Of a stretch of 64,000 nucleotides of DNA, positions 18,455 through 27,169 are shown in pieces. The translations under genes were made by a program, and so were the position numbers. Numbering within the stretch: position 1 is the first letter of the stretch; each line of letters opens with the position of its first letter. Source of the stretch: CBDFNC01 sp965249895 (GTDB lineage: Bacteria; Pseudomonadota; Gammaproteobacteria; Enterobacterales; CBDFNC01). The stretch spans positions 620,001-684,000 of the forward strand of contig CBDFNC010000001.1 in NCBI GenBank assembly GCA_965249895.1, written 5' to 3'. Under the pieces are notes generated by a model. It saw nothing but the letters and a program-made list of their open reading frames with translations. It did not search any database and was not told the origin of the DNA.

Positions 18455-18747
18455 TGTTTTAAGGACTCCGTCAGGGCTTGGCGGAACAAGCTGAGACTAG
18501 GCCGGCGCGGCGTTCCCGGGGTTAATCCATGGGCCATCAGCTCTTCCAGCGGCATATAGGGCTGCTGTAACAGCCGCCATGCCAGGCGTTTCCGCTCGCT
18601 GGCGATAAGCTCAAAAGCATCGCGTATCATCTTAAACTGCGCCGGGTGCTGCTCGGGCGGAAAGGCTTTGACCTTATCCAGGTAAGCCTGTTTTATCTCC
18701 TGGTCGCCGGCGTCTTCGGCGACGGCCAATAGTTCAAAAGGGGTCAT
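18451..18747 (-). CDS. J-domain-like co-chaperone lacking the HPD motif
   Basis: A 98-residue protein. Residues 1-52 align with helices I-III of a J domain: TPFELLAVAEDAGDQEIKQA, then YLDKVKAF and RDAFELI. The HPD tripeptide that contacts Hsp70 is replaced by FPPEQHP (about 29-35). HPD is essential for classical J-protein stimulation of Hsp70 ATPase, so this member must work differently or pair only with its own Hsp70. It overlaps both neighbours by 4 bp, so the stoichiometry of the operon is translationally coupled. Confidence 0.75.
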   Translation of the reverse strand: MTPFELLAVAEDAGDQEIKQAYLDKVKAFPPEQHPAQFKMIRDAFELIASERKRLAWRLLQQPYMPLEELMAHGLTPGTPRRPSLSLFRQALTESLKQ

Positions 18748-21101
18748 TTTCTACCTTTTCCTCTGGAGTTTGGGTTGGCGAAGATATCAGGGCCGATCTC
18801 GTTCAGTAGGTTTTCCAGCAAGGCCTCTCTTTCAGCCACAGGCAAGGCGCCTAGCTCTTTTGTCAGTGTTTCCAAGGCGTTCAGATCAAGGGTGTCCATG
18901 CCGGAGAAAATATCTGGCATCTCATCGAAATCACTCTCTTGGTTCTGGAAAGGACCTTCATAGAGGTTGTCTATTTGCTCTAACAGATGGGACAGCAGAA
19001 AAATCGCCTTGTCATTTTTTGTACTAAGGGCCAGATCCAGGGCATAGTGTATCCGGGCGATACACTGGCTGTCCGCTTGCCGGGTATCTAACTCCATCTC
19101 ACCGAATTCCTTATAGTAATGAAATTCGGCATTGCTGTAGAAACGTTTTACAGCATGCTTACCTAGGCGGGCCAGCTGGTCACTTGCTAAGCATTGGGCC
19201 AGGTTTTCCAGCACCTTAAGCAGGGTTTTCTCACCCGGCTGCTGTTTGGCCATCGCCATAATAGGGGTATTGAGCAAACTAATCACTTCGCTGACCCCGT
19301 CCATGCCAAGCTGATGGCTGGCGGCGGCGTGTCGGGTAAGCTCGAGCAGATGTTCGCCGCCCTTGCCCTTAGCTGCTTGATAGCAGGCGGCCGGGGTAAC
19401 AAAAAGCAGGGTCTTACTTAGTTTTTGCAGGCCGGACTTACTGCGAACGCCCAGCTGGTAGGCTTCCGACAGGACAATTAAGTTCAGCAGCACCGGGTTG
19501 TTTAACCATTGGCCGGCTTGATCCAGCAGGGCGGGTGATACGGCCTGTTTCTGCCGCTCTTGCAGCAAGGCTTGCAGCGCTAAGATATGCGCTCCTTGCT
19601 CACCTTTAACGCCGACCTCGTGCGCGGCCGCCAGCTCCTTTTCCGCCAAGGCAAACTTGCCCTGGTTGGCTAATTTTCGGCCATGGGCCAGGTGGGCCAC
19701 CACCAAACACTGTTTAGCCTTAACATTGATAGGATCGATAACCAGCAGCTGGCCGGCAAACCGGGTTGCCGTCTTATAGGCTTTTTTGCCGCTCGCCGCC
19801 GCAATCGCCAGTTCTAATAGCTCCCTGTCTTGTGGAAACTCGGCCATGCCTTTATTGACCCAGGACTGTAATCCGCGGGTATCTTTTTGCTGCTGGCTTA
19901 ATTCGGCGAGCCTGAGGTAGGCGCTTTTGACCTGGGGATCATATTCGATGCTCAGTGACAGGGCCTGATACTCATTGCCTATCTCACCCGGATCGCCTAC
20001 GCTGCGGATCAGCCCGGCATGATGACGATAGAGCAGGGCTATCGCCAGCTTCTGCTCCGGTGCCTCCTTGATAAAGGCGTCTACGGCTTCACCCCAATAT
20101 TCGATGGCTCCTTCGTGATCATTAGCCTGCTCATTGGCGATGCCGCCAAGGCGCAATAGGTCAAACTTTGTCAGCGGGGCCAGCTCTTTATTAAAGCGTT
20201 TCCAGCCGTCGGGATAATCCAGGATCAGCGCCAGGCAAGCGCGTTTTACCTGAGCTAAAGGCAGCAGGTGTTTGTGCGCTAAGATAAATTCCAGCGCCTG
20301 TTTGGCGCTGGGCTGCTTGGTGAAGGCGGCCATCTTACGGGCGAGCTGAAGCTGCTCTTTACTCCAACCCAGCAGCTCGGCTTCTACTTCTATGCCCGCA
20401 CTGCCCAACTTCGCCTGGTTTGCCAGGCGCCTGGCAAACGGAGCAAACGCCGAGTCTGGGGGGATCTTGTTGAATAGGCTGTGGGTTTTATCCTCCTGTT
20501 TATCATCTAACAGCAAGGCTTTTAACAACAAGGCGAAATCCCGGTAGGGGGAACGGAAAGGGATCTGTTTCAGGGTGCTGCGGGCGGCCTCATCCTGCTG
20601 GTCGCAATAGGCGCTTAGCGCCTGGTTGGCGAGTTCACCATCGGTGCTGATGGCCGACTCAGGCGGAAAGTGGCTGAGTAGCTCCCCTTGGTCTGCCATG
20701 ACTTGGGCGGCGAACAGTCCGGCCAGCTGGTTATTTGCATCACACTGGGATAAGGCCTCATAGTGCTTGCTGTAATAGGTGGCCGCCGTGACGTTTTTAT
20801 CGGCTTTTAGCAACCAGATAATATATTGGCTTTGATCCGCCAAAGCGGGTCTGTCCCCTAAGATCTGTTGTAGCCATAAGAGCGCCGCTTCGTTATACAT
20901 GCCCTTACCGGCCAGCCCATTTGCCCGGCCGCGATAGCATTGCAGCAAGGCAGGCCGCCACTCCCCTTGCGGGTCGCGTTTATGCAGCTCCTTATACCGG
21001 ACGATGGCTTGCTGGTGTTTCCCTCCAGCAAGGTGTTCAGCTGCTTGTGCTTTTAACTGGTCCAGAGATAAATCGGGTGATTTTTTCTTCTTTTTTGCCA
21101 T
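18744..21101 (-). CDS. Large TPR-repeat protein heading the Hsp70 operon
   Basis: A 785-residue, almost wholly helical protein with no signal peptide and a lysine-rich start (MAKKKKKSPD). Degenerate tetratricopeptide hairpins are visible at about 15-60, 310-345, 380-480 and 490-520. Its last ~70 residues are acidic. No enzymatic motif is seen. TPR scaffolds often hold chaperones or clients, and being first gene of an Hsp70-GrpE-J operon suggests a client-recruiting platform (inference). A TTGACT/TTAAAA promoter lies just upstream. It overlaps the J-domain gene by 4 bp. Confidence 0.65.
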   Translation of the reverse strand: MAKKKKKSPDLSLDQLKAQAAEHLAGGKHQQAIVRYKELHKRDPQGEWRPALLQCYRGRANGLAGKGMYNEAALLWLQQILGDRPALADQSQYIIWLLKADKNVTAATYYSKHYEALSQCDANNQLAGLFAAQVMADQGELLSHFPPESAISTDGELANQALSAYCDQQDEAARSTLKQIPFRSPYRDFALLLKALLLDDKQEDKTHSLFNKIPPDSAFAPFARRLANQAKLGSAGIEVEAELLGWSKEQLQLARKMAAFTKQPSAKQALEFILAHKHLLPLAQVKRACLALILDYPDGWKRFNKELAPLTKFDLLRLGGIANEQANDHEGAIEYWGEAVDAFIKEAPEQKLAIALLYRHHAGLIRSVGDPGEIGNEYQALSLSIEYDPQVKSAYLRLAELSQQQKDTRGLQSWVNKGMAEFPQDRELLELAIAAASGKKAYKTATRFAGQLLVIDPINVKAKQCLVVAHLAHGRKLANQGKFALAEKELAAAHEVGVKGEQGAHILALQALLQERQKQAVSPALLDQAGQWLNNPVLLNLIVLSEAYQLGVRSKSGLQKLSKTLLFVTPAACYQAAKGKGGEHLLELTRHAAASHQLGMDGVSEVISLLNTPIMAMAKQQPGEKTLLKVLENLAQCLASDQLARLGKHAVKRFYSNAEFHYYKEFGEMELDTRQADSQCIARIHYALDLALSTKNDKAIFLLSHLLEQIDNLYEGPFQNQESDFDEMPDIFSGMDTLDLNALETLTKELGALPVAEREALLENLLNEIGPDIFANPNSRGKGRK

Positions 21102-21453
21102 TTTTTTACCTGTAGCTAGGTGTTTTAAACTGCCAGTCGAGTCGAGTCAAGACGATGGGACAGATAATAGCGCTTTCATAACAGGGTTCCAACCTGCGGA
21201 GCGAATTCGTATGCTGCTCGCTTCGATACTGTTTTGAGCTACACATAGGAACCCAATCAAACCCTTTGGTGGATCGCAATTATATTCCGGAGATATGTCG
21301 GCTGTGATGGAGAAATCACTATCAGCAGTACATAGAAAGCTAAACTCAGGGGTTGATGTGATGATTAAAAATGCAATGCAGGGTGTTTTGTAGTCAACCG
21401 AAAGAAAGCGGCGGTCAAAGCAAGATAAATTCGGGCATTTATTGAGAAAATAC
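21102..21453. other. Intergenic region between chaperone operon and tRNA operon
   Basis: About 350 bp that hold the divergent promoters. Apart from the listed promoters I see no gene or strong hairpin. Confidence 0.4.
21123..21150 (-). promoter_or_regulatory. Putative sigma70 promoter of the TPR-J-GrpE-Hsp70 operon
   Basis: On the minus strand, TTGACT (21150-21145), a 16-bp spacer and TTAAAA (21128-21123) lie about 20 bp before the TPR start codon. No sigma32-type CCCCAT -10 element accompanies it, so heat-shock control is not evident. Confidence 0.4.
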
Positions 21454-21482
21454 TAGACACAGTAATAAGACATAGGTAATAT
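21454..21482 (+). promoter_or_regulatory. tRNA operon promoter
   Basis: TAGACA (21454-21459), a 17-bp spacer and TAATAT (21477-21482), followed by a GC-rich discriminator CCGCTCCCGC. This is the pattern of stringently controlled stable-RNA promoters and would start transcription about 15 bp before tRNA-Arg. Confidence 0.6.
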
Positions 21483-21504
21483 CCGCTCCCGCTAACGGCG
21501 ATGA

Positions 21505-21581
21505 GCGCCCGTAGCTCAGCTGGATAGAGCGTTGCCCTCCGGAGGCAAAGGTCACAGGTTCGACTCCTGTCGGGCGCGCCA
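21505..21581 (+). tRNA. tRNA-Arg (anticodon CCG)
   Basis: A complete 77-nt cloverleaf. The acceptor GCGCCCG pairs perfectly with CGGGCGC, the D stem is GCTC/GAGC and the anticodon stem TTGCC/GGCAA has loop CTCCGGA. The T stem is ACAGG/CCTGT, the discriminator G and the CCA encoded. It is the first gene of an Arg-His-Leu-Pro type operon. Confidence 0.95.
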
Positions 21582-21631
21582 TTTAGATTTATTGTTAGCA
21601 CAGGTTTTAACTGTATTTACGTTTAAAATCT

Positions 21632-21906
21632 AGATTCGGAAGAATTAAAATTTATTGGTGGTTATAGTGCCAGTATGGCGTAGAGCACCAGCTCGGAAGA
21701 GTTAAAAGTCTATGGTGGTTGTAGTGCTTGTATGGCGTAGAGCCCCAGCTCGGAAGAGTTAAAAGTTCAATGGTGGATGTAGCTGCCAGTATGGCGTAGA
21801 GCCCCGGATTGTGATTCCGGTTGTCGAAGAGTTCAATCCTCGTCTATGGTGGTTGTAGTGCCAGTATGGCGTAGAGCCCCAGCTCGTGAAGAGTTAAAAG
21901 TTCAAT
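21632..21906 (+). repeat. Degenerate tRNA-His-derived tandem units
   Basis: A partial unit at 21632 is followed by units starting at 21657, 21714, 21772 and 21848. Each opens GGTGGNTGTAG or similar, has GTATGGCGTAGAGC in place of a D arm, and ends with GTTCAAT-like or AAAAGT-like debris of a T arm. The unit at 21772 keeps an intact His anticodon arm (CCGGA, loop TTGTGAT, TCCGG). The units at 21657, 21714 and 21848 have lost it, reading CCAGCTCG followed by GAAGAGTTAAAAGT. None can form a full tRNA. Confidence 0.7.
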
Positions 21907-21986
21907 GGCGGATGCTAGCTTCAGTTGGTAGAGCCCCGGATTGTGATTCCGGTTGTCGCGAGTTCAAGTCCTCGTCATTCGCACCA
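21907..21986 (+). tRNA. tRNA-His (GTG)-like gene, probably defective
   Basis: The best His copy. GCGGATG pairs with CATTCGC, the anticodon stem CCGGA/TCCGG is perfect with loop TTGTGAT, and CCA is encoded after an extra 5' G. Three single-base additions (C before the D arm, T in the D stem, C in the T stem) and A in place of the usual C73 make function doubtful. These could also be assembly errors. Confidence 0.5.
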
Positions 21987-21992
21987 TTATCT

Positions 21993-22093
21993 GCGAAGGT
22001 GGTGAAATTGGTAGACAGCGCTAGCTTCAGGTAGCGCATAGTGGGTCTGGAATAAGCGGACGTGGGGGTTCAAGTCCCCCTCTGAAAGCACCA
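21993..22093 (+). pseudogene. Chimeric tRNA-Leu (CAG) / tRNA-Pro pseudogene
   Basis: The 5' part GCGAAGGTGGTGAAATTGG through CTAGCTTCAGGT is tRNA-Leu with anticodon CAG. At the shared GGTAG it switches to tRNA-Pro (GGTAGCGCAT), then returns to a type II variable arm (GTCTGGAATAAGCGGAC) and a T arm GGGGGTTCAAGTCCCCC. The 3' acceptor strand (CTGAAAGC) no longer pairs with GCGAAGG. No intact tRNA-Leu is seen in the window. Confidence 0.65.
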
Positions 22094-22114
22094 TAAATAC
22101 TCAGTTGATGATTT

Positions 22115-22501
22115 CGGTGATTAGCGCAGCTTGGTAGCGCATTGTGGGTCTGGAATAAGCGGACCAGAGGGCACTCCCCCTCTGAAAGCACAATAAATAC
22201 CAGTAGAAAATTTCGGTGATTAGCGCAGCTTGGTAGCGTATTGTGGGTCTGGAATAAGCGGACCAGAGGGTTATCCCTATGAAATACAATAAATACCAGT
22301 ATAAAACTTCGGTGATTAGCGCAGCTTGGTAGCGTATTGTGGGTCTGGAATAAGCGGACCAGAGGGCAATCCCTCTGAAAGACAATAAATACCAGTAGAA
22401 AATTTCGGTGATTAGCGCAGCTTGGTAGCGTATTGTGGGTCTGGAATAAGCGGACCAGAGGGCAATCCCTCTGAAAGACAATAAATACCAGTAGAAAATT
22501 T
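22115..22501 (+). repeat. Tandem ~96-bp tRNA-Pro/Leu-derived structured units (4 copies)
   Basis: Units start at 22115, 22214, 22310 and 22406 (periods 99, 96, 96, 96). Each has the tRNA-Pro 5' part CGGTGATTAGCGCAGCTTGG with intact D arm, then a Leu-like variable hairpin GGTCTG-GAATAAG-CGGACC. A hairpin of type AGAGGG-NNNN-CCCTCT follows (weakened or lengthened in the first two units), then an AATAAATACCAGTA spacer. The array ends in the intact tRNA-Pro at 22502. Confidence 0.8.
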
Positions 22502-22578
<77 letters not shown>

Positions 22579-22583
22579 CATTT

Positions 22584-22608
22584 AAAGCCTCAGCATTGCT
22601 GGGGCTTT
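22584..22608 (+). terminator. Rho-independent terminator of the tRNA operon, copy 1
   Basis: AAAGCCTCAGC, a short loop and GCTGGGGCTTT, followed by CTTGTTT. It lies 5 bp after tRNA-Pro. Confidence 0.8.
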
Positions 22609-22745
22609 CTTGTTTCTACTATTCACTTCCTCAGTGATGTATATAGCTTAACGAGTTCTGCTCTCCCCGCTTTGCAGCATATCTAGTATAATTAGGTGTA
22701 GGTTTGACGATATTTCTCTCTACTCTTGGTTAGATCTTACCCTCC

Positions 22746-22780
22746 GTAGGAGCCGAAGAATTCGGCGAAGAAAGCGCTTA
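22746..22780 (+). repeat. Family A repeat, partial copy 4
   Basis: GTAGGAGCCGAAGAATTCGG CGAAG: only the left end and core of the element. It marks the junction where the second, duplicated part of the tRNA array begins. Confidence 0.45.
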
Positions 22781-23149
22781 GAAAAGTTTCGGATTGCAGC
22801 TCTGGAATAAGCGGACCAGAGGACTCCCCCTCTGAAGCACATAAAGTATCAGCTCAAATTTTCGGTGATTAGCGCAGCTTGGTAGCGCATTGTGGGTCTG
22901 GAATAAGCGGACCAGAGGGTTACCCCTCTGAAATACAATAAATACCAGTAGAAAATTCGGTGATTAGCGCAGCTTGGTAGCGCATTGTGGGTCTGGAATA
23001 AGCGGACCAGAGGGTTACCCCTCTGAAATACAATAATTACCAGTAGAAAATTTCGGTGATTAGCGCAGCTTGGTAGCGTATTGTGGGTCTGGAATAAGCG
23101 GACCAGAGGGCAATCCCTCTGAAAGACAATAATTACCAGTATAAAATTT
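22781..23149 (+). repeat. Second block of tRNA-Pro/Leu-derived units
   Basis: A truncated unit (from about 22800, CTGGAATAAGCGGACCAGAG) is followed by full units at 22863, 22958 and 23054 (periods 95 and 96). They have the same three hairpins as the first block and lead into the D-arm-less tRNA-Pro at 23150. Confidence 0.75.
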
Positions 23150-23213
23150 CGGTGATTAGCGCATCTGGTTTGGGACCAGAGGGTCGGGAGTTCGAATCTC
23201 TCATCACCGACCA
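23150..23213 (+). pseudogene. tRNA-Pro (TGG) pseudogene lacking its D arm
   Basis: Identical to the intact tRNA-Pro except that 13 nt (AGCTTGGTAGCGC) are missing between two AGCGCA repeats. The D stem-loop is lost; acceptor, anticodon and T arms remain. Confidence 0.8.
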
Positions 23214-23218
23214 CATTT

Positions 23219-23245
23219 AAAGCCTCAGCATTGCTGGGGCTTTTT
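23219..23245 (+). terminator. Rho-independent terminator, copy 2
   Basis: The same AAAGCCTCAGC/GCTGGGGCTTT hairpin as at 22584, here with a better T tract (TTTTT). Confidence 0.8.
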
Positions 23246-23501
23246 GATTTTTGGAACAGTAACTGTCCACAATATTGAGTTCTCTCCATAAAAGCGGCGG
23301 TTCGACATATCCCAGATACTTGGTTTCAGAGGGAACGATAAGCGCGCAATCGCGAAGTCTGTGTTAACTTCGGTACAAAGCCTGATTAAGCAGGGGAAGC
23401 ATAAAGGGTGAAACCCATCCATGGGGCTGCGACCTTCGTTCTTCCATGAACTCACTTCCTCGAACTGCGAATGTCCACTGGACATTCGTTTCTCGTCACC
23501 C

Positions 23502-23545
23502 CTCATCACCGACCAAAAAAAACCTCAGTACTATAAAGGCTTTTC
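23502..23545 (+). repeat. Third remnant of tRNA-Pro 3' end and terminator
   Basis: CTCATCACCGACCA repeats the last 14 nt of tRNA-Pro. It is followed by a decayed copy of the terminator (AACCTCAGTAC then AGGCTTTTCTTT). The 23246-23501 stretch between copies 2 and 3 holds no recognisable gene. Confidence 0.6.
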
Positions 23546-23668
23546 TTTGCAGCCCCTCCAACTCAGCCTAATTTCACTTTTAAATTTTATTTATATAGTT
23601 ATATTATATTGATAATAAAAATCTGGAAATATCATTTATTACAGAAAATTTTATTAAGGGAATAGATT

Positions 23669-24526
23669 ATGGCCAGTCGGGTTAGAGTTCTGTTTGTCTC
23701 CGTATTATTACCCTTCACATTTGCTGCAGTTTCAGCTCAAGCAGGAGAGTTTACGTTAAAGCTGGGGGGATTTTATGCCAACACTGACTCCAAAATAGGG
23801 GTGGATAACCCGTTAGGCGGTGATCTAACCCTGGACTTAGAGGAGGATCTTAAATTAGAGGAGGATCAGCTACTTCCCTTCGCTGAGCTGATTTACGATT
23901 TCAATGACATACATCACGTATATTTCGACTGGAAAAGGCTGCATCGGGAGGCAACCCAGGAAAGCATAACCAAACCATATGACTTCGATTTTGATGGTGG
24001 TGATGGTTCATATAGGGTGCAGGCTGGTGCTCGTGTTAATACCACGCTGAATATCGATATTGCCCGGGTTGGTTACGGTTATAGCTTTTATCAGGATAAG
24101 AATATTGATCTAGGTGTATCTGCTGGCTTGCATATGATGTTTATAGAGGTTGGGTTTAGCGGCCAAATTGGCGCTTGTGTGGAAACCAGTTCAGGTAAGG
24201 TTTGTGATGACGGTAAATTTAACCAAACCGTTATCAAAAAGGTGACGGCTCCGTTACCCGATATTGGGTTATTTGGTAGTTATTCGTTTGATAACGGCGT
24301 TAGCATAGGGGGTCATGCTCAGTACTTTTATCTGGCAGTCGACGAACTGAAGGGAGACCTGATTGATATCAGGGCTGGTGTGGATTATCGCTTCTACCAA
24401 GACTGGAGTCTGAGCCTCGCCTATAACTATTATGAAGTGAGCGTGGACTGGAAACGCAATAACAGCAACCTGGACCTTAGCTATAACTTCCATGGTCCAA
24501 TGATGTCGGTGGCTTATACCTTTTAA
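23669..24526 (+). CDS. Outer-membrane beta-barrel protein
   Basis: A 285-residue protein with a Sec signal peptide (MASRVRVLFVSVLLPFTFAA, cleavage probably after SAQA). Alternating hydrophobic beta strands follow throughout, ending in the C-terminal phenylalanine signature (SVAYTF) recognised by BamA. An acidic segment at about 54-66 (LDLEEDLKLEED) is an extracellular-loop or calcium-site candidate. No named family is recognised; ligand or pore function is unknown. A good ribosome site (AAGGGAAT) precedes the ATG. It converges with the GGDEF-EAL gene only 8 bp away. Confidence 0.75.
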   Translation: MASRVRVLFVSVLLPFTFAAVSAQAGEFTLKLGGFYANTDSKIGVDNPLGGDLTLDLEEDLKLEEDQLLPFAELIYDFNDIHHVYFDWKRLHREATQESITKPYDFDFDGGDGSYRVQAGARVNTTLNIDIARVGYGYSFYQDKNIDLGVSAGLHMMFIEVGFSGQIGACVETSSGKVCDDGKFNQTVIKKVTAPLPDIGLFGSYSFDNGVSIGGHAQYFYLAVDELKGDLIDIRAGVDYRFYQDWSLSLAYNYYEVSVDWKRNNSNLDLSYNFHGPMMSVAYTF

Positions 24527-24534
24527 AAAATGCT

Positions 24535-26727
24535 CTAGAAGTAGTCTTTGGTAAATTCCAGTGCCTGTGCGATAGGTACTGGTTTACTAAAGTGATATCC
24601 CTGGCCATACTCACATTCTTGTTTTTGTAAGAATTCCTGCTGCGCCTGTGTTTCTATACCCTCCGCGACCACTTTTAGCTTTAGCTTTTTAGCCATATGT
24701 ATAATGGCTTCGGTTAACTCTCTGTCATCCTGGTTATCGGGCAAATCACGAATGAACTCCCGGTCGATTTTCAGTGTGGTGATAGGGAGTAGCTTGAGTT
24801 TACTCAGGGAGGAGTGTCCTGTGCCAAAATCATCCACGGAAATTTCCAGGCCAAAGTCCCGTAGATCTTTTAAGGTAAAAAGGACTGACTCCAGATTTTC
24901 GATTAATAAGGATTCGGTTATTTCCAGAATGATCCGTTGGGGTGGCGTATCACTTTCCCTTAGGATGGCTTTAATTTTCTCTGCGAGGGCAGGGTCCATA
25001 AATTGCCTGGCGGACACGTTGACCGAGACTGAAACCTGTTTTGGAAATTTTTTGAGCGCAAGGCAGCTTGCCTTGAGGACCCAATAACCTAACTCAATAA
25101 TTAAGCCACTTTGCTCCGCGACCGGTATAAATGTATCAGGAAACACTAAGCCTTGTGTGGGATGCCGCCAGCGGATCAGGGCTTCAAAAGACTTGGGGCG
25201 TAGGTTACTGAGGACCATAATAGGTTGAAAATAAAGCTCGAATTCATTTTCCTTAATGGCGCGCTTTAATTCCAGCTCAACTTCCAAGTTGGCTTTTGCG
25301 CTTTTCTCCATTTCGTTTTCGTAGAAGTAAAAGCGGTTTTTTCCCCGTTTTTTCGCATGCCGCATGGCTAAGCTGGCATGTTTTAGCAGCTGCTCTGCGT
25401 TTTCTCCGTCTGTAGGTAATATTGCAATGCCGATAGAGATACTGAAATTAAGTTGGTGCTGGTTTATGGTGACAGTTTCGGTAATGGCATTGAGTATTTT
25501 TGTGGCGGTGATTTTTATGTCATCACTATGCCTTAGCCTGGTCAGTACAACGGCGAATTCGTCACCACTGGTTCTTACTACTTTGTCGTTGTAACGCGTG
25601 CAGTTACTCAGGCGCGATGCGGTTTCCTTGAGCAGTTCGTCACCTGCGCTATGCCCCATAGAGTCATTAACACGTTTAAAGTCGTCAATTCCAAGATAGA
25701 TTAATGCACCAACCTGGCTGTTAAGAGAGCAATTTTTGACCACGTCGGGAATGATTTTCATCAGCAATTTTCGGTTGCCAAGGCGGGTAAGTGGGTCGTA
25801 GTACGCTAGTTTCTCTAATTCCTTGGTTTGCTCGGCTACCATGCGCTTTAGTTTTGCCGGCTGACGAAGTATCAAGAATAATAATAAGGCCATTAAAAAG
25901 CTAACTAAAAAAACCATGGAATATTGTAGATTTAGCTCGTTTTTCCGGCTGGGGTAGTCTTTTCCAATCTTCAGTGTCCAATGGCTATTAGGCACATCGA
26001 TATTAAGGCTGGTGCTGATGTAAGTATCCAGTAATTTTTCGCCAATGACCTGGGTGATATTGCCGGATACTGGTTGCCTGGCGGTAAGTTGGTAGTGGAA
26101 GCCATTTTTTTTTAATTCGTTCAACGCTGTAAACTTCAGCAAGTCATCTATCAGGATCAATGCAGATGTGAACCCCCAAAATTCCTCGTTGCCAGAACTG
26201 TCTTTAATAAAAACAGGGTTTCTTCCTACAATTGCAACACCCCCCTGTACCAATTCAAAAGGCCCCGCCAGGGTAAGTTTTCTTTGCTCTATGGCCAGCA
26301 AAGCTTCATTTCTTCTATTGTCATCTCTGAGGAGATTGTGGCCTATGGCTCTTTCATTACCTGCCAGGGGGTAGATTTGGCGGACAATGCCACCAGGCGC
26401 CAGCTGCAAATTGGTTAACCCTCCTAAGCTGGCGATAATATCATCGGCAAGGGGGCCGAAGTTTTTAATTTCACCTTGATTTCGTTTTAGTATGGTAGCA
26501 AGTATATATGTGGCTGCGAGGGAGCGTTCTAGCCGTCTTTGAATGAGATTGGATTGTTGGGAAACCAGCTGGGTAAGAAAGAGGCTCTGCTGTTTATACC
26601 AGAGTTCATCATAGGTTTGTACTAAATGGCCTCCTACCAAGAGACTGAGGGCAAATAACAGGATAGACAGCAGTTTGCTTTTATAACCAATGCCCAGTTG
26701 TGCTTCGGCATTAGCGCCCATTTCCAT
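24535..26727 (-). CDS. CHASE-GGDEF-EAL membrane c-di-GMP protein
   Basis: A 730-residue protein. A membrane helix (~15-35), a periplasmic CHASE-type sensor (~40-270) and a second helix (~272-293) are followed by GGDEF (~305-465) and EAL (~480-725). The cyclase signature reads SGDEF in RTSGDEFAVV, a tolerated variant. The phosphodiesterase domain has FEALIRWRHP, DDFGTGHSSL, LKIDREFI and VVAEGIE, so all metal-binding residues appear present. It probably adjusts c-di-GMP in response to an extracytoplasmic signal, as phosphodiesterase or bifunctional enzyme. AAGGGGCC precedes the ATG. Confidence 0.9.
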   Translation of the reverse strand: MEMGANAEAQLGIGYKSKLLSILLFALSLLVGGHLVQTYDELWYKQQSLFLTQLVSQQSNLIQRRLERSLAATYILATILKRNQGEIKNFGPLADDIIASLGGLTNLQLAPGGIVRQIYPLAGNERAIGHNLLRDDNRRNEALLAIEQRKLTLAGPFELVQGGVAIVGRNPVFIKDSSGNEEFWGFTSALILIDDLLKFTALNELKKNGFHYQLTARQPVSGNITQVIGEKLLDTYISTSLNIDVPNSHWTLKIGKDYPSRKNELNLQYSMVFLVSFLMALLLFLILRQPAKLKRMVAEQTKELEKLAYYDPLTRLGNRKLLMKIIPDVVKNCSLNSQVGALIYLGIDDFKRVNDSMGHSAGDELLKETASRLSNCTRYNDKVVRTSGDEFAVVLTRLRHSDDIKITATKILNAITETVTINQHQLNFSISIGIAILPTDGENAEQLLKHASLAMRHAKKRGKNRFYFYENEMEKSAKANLEVELELKRAIKENEFELYFQPIMVLSNLRPKSFEALIRWRHPTQGLVFPDTFIPVAEQSGLIIELGYWVLKASCLALKKFPKQVSVSVNVSARQFMDPALAEKIKAILRESDTPPQRIILEITESLLIENLESVLFTLKDLRDFGLEISVDDFGTGHSSLSKLKLLPITTLKIDREFIRDLPDNQDDRELTEAIIHMAKKLKLKVVAEGIETQAQQEFLQKQECEYGQGYHFSKPVPIAQALEFTKDYF

Positions 26728-27169
26728 GATGGCCCCTTTTTATTATCTCTCAAGTCAGTATAGGACAGACTGGTGGTCGATGTTGGGGCAAGTTGCGCTG
26801 CTAAGTGTGCCACTCTTACTTCTGAATGTAGGGCTAACATTTTGTAAAGGTTGAAATAGTCCTAATTTCATCTTAGCGGAATTAACTGCTATTGCCTTAT
26901 CCGCCCCCAGTTCCGGAAAGCCAACTCAGTGAGCCTGATTAAGACGCTCACATCATTTATGTCGTATTGGTTTCTGGCTGTAGTGCATTTATTATTTCCT
27001 CCCGGTACTCATCTAACATATTGAAGTAAGCGTCTTTATATGATCCTTGTCATGCAGGGGGGAATTACCAGAGGTCTTAATTGTTAATAATTAAGCAATT
27101 TAATGTAAACTTGTCACCTTAAGACGGTATAGCAAATATCAAGTTACACTAATTTGGATTTTAGAAGCG
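26728..27169. other. Divergent promoter region between two c-di-GMP genes
   Basis: 442 bp. The only clear structure is the AT-rich palindrome CTTAATTGTTAATAATTAAG at 27076-27095 (7-bp perfect arms), about 75 bp upstream of the PAS-EAL start. It could be a regulator site. No gene is seen. Confidence 0.4.

Noticed and set aside
22849..23289. 146-residue minus-strand repetitive ORF
   Set aside because: Same cause as above, over the second repeat block.
23246..23501. Integrated element between tRNA-Pro 3'-end copies
   Set aside because: The repeated tRNA ends resemble att sites, but the 250 bp between them hold no integrase or other gene.
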